Source: CAURMH01 sp963525745 (GTDB taxonomy: Bacteria; Pseudomonadota; Gammaproteobacteria; Enterobacterales; Pasteurellaceae). Taken from it: a stretch of DNA of 6,928 nt. The position numbers were made by a program, and so were the translations under genes. Shown piece by piece: positions 4,767 through 6,928 of the stretch. The notes below the pieces were generated by a model. The model ran no database searches, was not told where the DNA came from, and saw nothing but the letters and a program-made list of their open reading frames with translations. The stretch is from positions 1 through 6,928 of the forward strand of contig CAURMH010000063.1 in the NCBI GenBank assembly GCA_963525745.1. The letters are read 5' to 3'. Every line of letters starts with the position of its first letter. The stretch's first letter is position 1.

Positions 4767-5309
4767 ATGAAAAAATCACTATTGACTGTCGTTTTAGGGG
4801 CATTGGTGCTTTCAACTGCAAATGCGAATTGGTATGCTGAGGCTGATGCGGGTATTTCTAAAACTAAATTCACCTCTTATGCCGATTTAAATAAAACCAA
4901 ACTGGAACCTCGCGTTGCTGTGGGGTATAAGCTTGGTAATGTGCGAATTGCCGGTGATTATACACACCATGGCAAATTCAGTGGAAATGCAGCGGGACAA
5001 CAAAATACGACAAAAATTCAGGGAGTAGGCGCTTCAGTGCTTTACGATTTTAATACACACTCAAGTATTGAGCCTTATGTTGGCGCCCGAATTTCTGCGA
5101 ATCAATTTAAAATCACTAATCGTCAACTTTCTTCGTTCAGTGATAATAATGAGACAAAGGTTGGTTATGGCGTTGTAGCCGGAGCAAAATATAAATTAGA
5201 TCAAAAATGGTATGCTAACGGTGGCGTCGAATATAACCGATTAGGTAATTTTGATGATACTAAAGTGAATAATTATGGTGCAAAAGTGGGGTTGGGCTAC
5301 GAATTTTAG
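4767..5309 (+). CDS. Opacity family outer-membrane beta-barrel protein
   Basis: A small outer-membrane protein of the opacity/Opa-like porin type found in Haemophilus and Neisseria relatives, where members act in adhesion or surface structure; this member's ligand is unknown. The product is 180 residues. A signal peptidase I signal, MKKSLLTVVLGALVLSTANA, ends at residue 20, with NWYAEADAG beginning the mature protein. The rest shows alternating polar/hydrophobic strands (VRIAGDYTHHG, ASVLYDF, SIEPYVGARIS, YGVVAGAKYKL, WYANGGVEYNRL) joined by polar loops. It ends in GLGYEF, with the C-terminal Phe required for barrel insertion by the BAM complex. The length fits an 8-strand barrel. ATG 4767 has AAGGAG (4755-4760) six bases upstream, the best ribosome binding site in the window; an in-frame TTG at 4752 lies before that site and was rejected. 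No repeats suggesting phase variation are present. It has its own -10 and terminator. Confidence 0.88.
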   Translation: MKKSLLTVVLGALVLSTANANWYAEADAGISKTKFTSYADLNKTKLEPRVAVGYKLGNVRIAGDYTHHGKFSGNAAGQQNTTKIQGVGASVLYDFNTHSSIEPYVGARISANQFKITNRQLSSFSDNNETKVGYGVVAGAKYKLDQKWYANGGVEYNRLGNFDDTKVNNYGAKVGLGYEF

Positions 5310-5336
5310 CCTTTAAACGTTGAAGCTTTAGAGGTG

Positions 5337-5356
5337 AGCGTTAATTGTGTAACGCT
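5337..5356. repeat. Short perfect hairpin after the porin gene
   Basis: AGCGTTA (5337-5343) pairs perfectly with TAACGCT (5350-5356) around a 6-base loop. There is no T-run after it, so it is not a terminator by itself. It may protect the 3' end of the porin mRNA ahead of the true terminator 14 bases on, or be a protein-binding palindrome. Confidence 0.5.
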
Positions 5357-5369
5357 TAAGTATAAATAT

Positions 5370-5402
5370 AACGGCGGCAGTTTCTATTGTCGCCGTTTTT
5401 TA
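5370..5402 (+). terminator. Intrinsic terminator of the porin gene
   Basis: AACGGCGGCA (5370-5379) pairs with TGTCGCCGTT (5388-5397) with one G-U wobble, loop GTTTCTAT. The right arm runs into a T6 tract and more T-rich sequence. It lies 60 bp after the porin stop. Confidence 0.88.
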
Positions 5403-5412
5403 TTTATATTTA

Positions 5413-5542
5413 GGGGCCGTACTAGATAACTAGACTGAACTATCTTTAACTAATTGTTTTAAAATGGAAATTTGTAGATTTATTTTTGATATATCTGATT
5501 TATGAAGTGGTTACAATGAGTTTTTTAGGTGGGCGGAGCTGA
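5413..5542 (+). mobile_element. Probable decayed left end of an IS1016-like (IS1595 family) element
   Basis: GGGGCCGTACTAGATAACTAG (5413-5433) strongly resembles what I recall of the IS1016 terminal inverted repeat (GGGGCTGT.CTAGATAACTAG), common in Neisseria and Haemophilus relatives. About 100 bases on, codons from ATG 5516 read MSFLGGRS and stop at TGA 5540-5542. This resembles the transposase core ESYFGGR of the family, and the preceding codons read EVVT like EVEAD. The space between is too short for the normal N-terminal domain, and no matching right-end repeat is present downstream. It is therefore at best a heavily deleted remnant. The right boundary is arbitrary. The identity rests on memory of the family ends, not on a search. 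Confidence 0.45.
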
Positions 5543-5624
5543 ATATGTGATTTGCCTAACTAGAAAAAATCACTAGCAAAATTGATTAAAGTTAATTTCT
5601 AATAAATTGCAGCGGACACTAAAC

Positions 5625-5665
5625 AAAGTGCGGTGAAAATTCGCATTAAATTTCAACCGCACTTT
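5625..5665. terminator. Inverted uptake-signal pair, hairpin
   Basis: Perfect uptake signal cores face each other: AAGTGCGGT at 5626-5634 (plus) and ACCGCACTT at 5656-5664 (minus). They form a 10-bp stem (5625-5634 / 5656-5665), extended by GAAA/TTTC after a one-base bulge. Such pairs often serve as terminators in Pasteurellaceae. Here no strong T-run follows on either strand, so it is likely a backup between the two convergent genes. Confidence 0.65.
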
Positions 5666-5674
5666 TCTCCAGGC

Positions 5675-5705
5675 AAAAAAAGCCCTTTCAAGGGGGGTAA
5701 GGGCT
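5675..5705 (-). terminator. Intrinsic terminator of trhP
   Basis: On the minus strand AGCCCTT (5705-5699) pairs with AAGGGCT (5687-5681), with an 11-base loop that includes six Cs. The T-run (5681-5675) begins with the last stem base. It lies about 87 bp beyond the trhP stop codon, in the right orientation. Confidence 0.85.
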
Positions 5706-5791
5706 AAAAGTATTTGGAGTCATATTTTTTTAGGGTACGAGTTGCATTATATGCTTCCAAATTAATAATGAAACATTTTTTTAACAATAAA

Positions 5792-6928
5792 TTAACTTTT
5801 CTTTTCATGCGGGTTGCGGGTGTTGGTGTTAACCAAATTTCGCATAAGCAACGCATAATCTAACTGAATGTCTTGTGGCACGTCTAAGAAGACAAAATGG
5901 CCGTCGCCTAACGCCGCCTCAATCGCCTCATTTTTACGGTTTAGCATTTTTTCAATTTTAAAATTGATGTTGCCTTGCGGCGTCATCATTTCCACTTCGT
6001 CGCCGAGCAGGAATTTATTTTTCACAGCAACTTCCGCCATGCCCAGTTCATTGCGTTTGCCGGTGAATTCGCCGACAAACTGTTGGCGATCGGAAATGGA
6101 GTAGCCGTAGTCATAATTTTGGTATTCATCGTGCGTGTGACGACGCAGAAAACCTTCGGTGTAGCCGCGGTGTGCCAAGGATTCCAGCGTGTCCATCAGG
6201 CTTTCATCGAACGGTTTGCCGGCGGCAGCATCATCGATGGCTTTGCGATAAACTTGGGCGGTGCGGGCGCAATAGTAGAAAGATTTGGTGCGGCCTTCGA
6301 TTTTTAAGGAATGCACGCCAAGTGCGGTCAGTTTTTCCACATGTTGCACGGCGCGCAAATCTTTTGAGTTCATGAAATAGGTGCCGTGTTCGTCTTCAAA
6401 AGCAGTCATCTGTTCGTCGGGATTTTGCGCTTCAGTGTAAAGGAACACTTTATCGGTGGCGGCGCCTTCGCCCAAAGTCGGTGCGATGTTCTTTACTTCA
6501 ATTTGTTGGCTCGGATCGATTTTCGGCACAATATTGCCCACTTCATCTAATTTGCCTTCTTCTATTTTGTATTCCCAGCGACAGGCGTTGGTGCAGGTGC
6601 CTTGGTTCGGGTCCCGTTTGTTGATATAGCCGGAGAGCAGGCAGCGACCGGAATAGGCCATGCAAAGGGCACCGTGCACGAAAATTTCTAGTTCGATATC
6701 CGGCACTTGTTGGCGGATCTCGGCAATTTCATCGAGGGAAAGCTCGCGTGACAAAATCACGCGGGTCAAACCCATTTGTTTCCAGAATTTTACCGTTGCC
6801 CAGTTCACCGCATTGGCTTGCACGGAAAGGTGAATGTCAATATCGGGGAAGTGTTCACGCACCAACATAATCAAGCCGGGATCGGACATAATCAACGCAT
6901 CCGGCTTCATATCGATAACCGGTTGTAA
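5792..6928 (-). CDS. trhP: tRNA hydroxylation protein TrhP (YegQ), U32 peptidase family, N-terminus missing
   Basis: TrhP takes part in forming 5-hydroxyuridine at position 34 of certain tRNAs, using prephenate; it belongs to the U32 peptidase-like family and is thought to hold an iron-sulfur cluster. The visible part is 378 codons from the window edge to TAA at 5794-5792. The family is about 450-460 residues, so roughly 80 N-terminal residues lie outside. The frame stays open past the internal ATG at 6910 (LQPVID before MKPDALIMSDPG), so that ATG is not the start. The U32 signature ExFxxGA[LIVM]Cx4GxCxxS is present as EIFVHGALCMAYSGRCLLS, giving Cys89 and Cys96 of the visible part. NQGTCTNACRWEY adds Cys112 and Cys116. 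HSLKIEGRTKSFYY and the C-terminal beta-barrel region (FVGEFTG...GDEVEMMTPQG) fit YegQ. The related U32 protein RlhA is much longer, and UbiU/UbiV are shorter. Confidence 0.9.
   Translation of the reverse strand, partial: LQPVIDMKPDALIMSDPGLIMLVREHFPDIDIHLSVQANAVNWATVKFWKQMGLTRVILSRELSLDEIAEIRQQVPDIELEIFVHGALCMAYSGRCLLSGYINKRDPNQGTCTNACRWEYKIEEGKLDEVGNIVPKIDPSQQIEVKNIAPTLGEGAATDKVFLYTEAQNPDEQMTAFEDEHGTYFMNSKDLRAVQHVEKLTALGVHSLKIEGRTKSFYYCARTAQVYRKAIDDAAAGKPFDESLMDTLESLAHRGYTEGFLRRHTHDEYQNYDYGYSISDRQQFVGEFTGKRNELGMAEVAVKNKFLLGDEVEMMTPQGNINFKIEKMLNRKNEAIEAALGDGHFVFLDVPQDIQLDYALLMRNLVNTNTRNPHEKKS
6320..6328 (+). other. DNA uptake signal sequence core inside trhP
   Basis: A perfect AAGTGCGGT followed by CAGTTTTTC lies antisense within trhP and encodes part of EKLTALGVH. 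It is the only uptake signal in the visible part of this gene. Confidence 0.88.

Larger units (their letters stand above)
5403..5791. other. Gene-less stretch between the porin and trhP terminator regions
   Basis: No intact gene is visible in these 389 bases on either strand. From left to right it holds a probable decayed insertion-sequence end, AT-rich sequence without recognisable coding content, an inverted uptake-signal pair, and a minus-strand terminator for trhP. The last 85 bases before the trhP stop show nothing else. The two flanking genes converge on this stretch, which is a place where insertions cost little. Confidence 0.6.

Noticed and set aside
4767..5309. Phase-variable surface protein
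   Set aside because: No long homopolymer or tetranucleotide repeat occurs in the promoter or coding region, so the usual slippage mechanism is not supported.
5403..5705. CRISPR array or small structured RNA cluster, suggested by several hairpins and repeats
   Set aside because: The inverted repeats are all different from each other and match uptake-signal and terminator patterns; there are no regularly spaced direct repeats.
5868..6375. Three plus-strand frames of 67-110 residues over trhP
   Set aside because: All are antisense to the U32-family coding sequence and have no independent protein features.

Overview
The window comes from a member of the Pasteurellaceae (Haemophilus/Aggregatibacter/Pasteurella group). 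The reasons are seven perfect copies of the Haemophilus-type DNA uptake signal core AAGTGCGGT (on either strand), an overall AT-rich composition, and core genes that read as Pasteurellaceae versions of enterobacterial proteins. The genus cannot be fixed from the sequence alone.

Layout. (1) 1-1064: a divergent pair for translation-factor modification. The 5' part of epmB (minus strand, cut by the window edge) and the complete efp (plus strand) lie 34 bp apart, and efp ends in a clear intrinsic terminator. EpmB makes (R)-beta-lysine, which is attached (by EpmA, not in the window) to Lys34 of EF-P, so enzyme and eventual substrate are neighbours. (2) 1065-1440: a gene-less stretch with a perfect 15-bp tandem repeat, an uptake signal and a very long imperfect hairpin, probably a dispersed repeat. 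(3) 1441-2703: three consecutive small predicted lipoproteins that I do not recognise. The first two are charged, coiled-coil-like and rich in AGA arginine codons. The third is split by a one-base frameshift in a T5 run. This is the accessory-looking part of the window. (4) 2704-3027: a terminator built from an uptake-signal pair, the apparent 3' remnant of a membrane-protein gene on the minus strand, a spaced 10-bp direct repeat, and a strong extended -10 promoter. (5) 3028-5402: perM (AI-2E-family permease), sprT (zinc-binding SprT-like protein) and a small opacity-type outer-membrane beta-barrel, ending in a terminator. (6) 5403-5791: a gene-less stretch holding what looks like the decayed left end of an IS1016-like (IS1595-family) insertion sequence, an inverted uptake-signal pair, and a minus-strand terminator. 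(7) 5792-6928: the 3' part of trhP (yegQ, U32 peptidase-family tRNA hydroxylation protein) on the minus strand, cut by the window edge.

Most genes are housekeeping, and the regions do not form one pathway. The best candidate for something undescribed is the lipoprotein trio at 1441-2703, with the hairpin/repeat element in front of it. No defence system, CRISPR array, tRNA or rRNA was seen.
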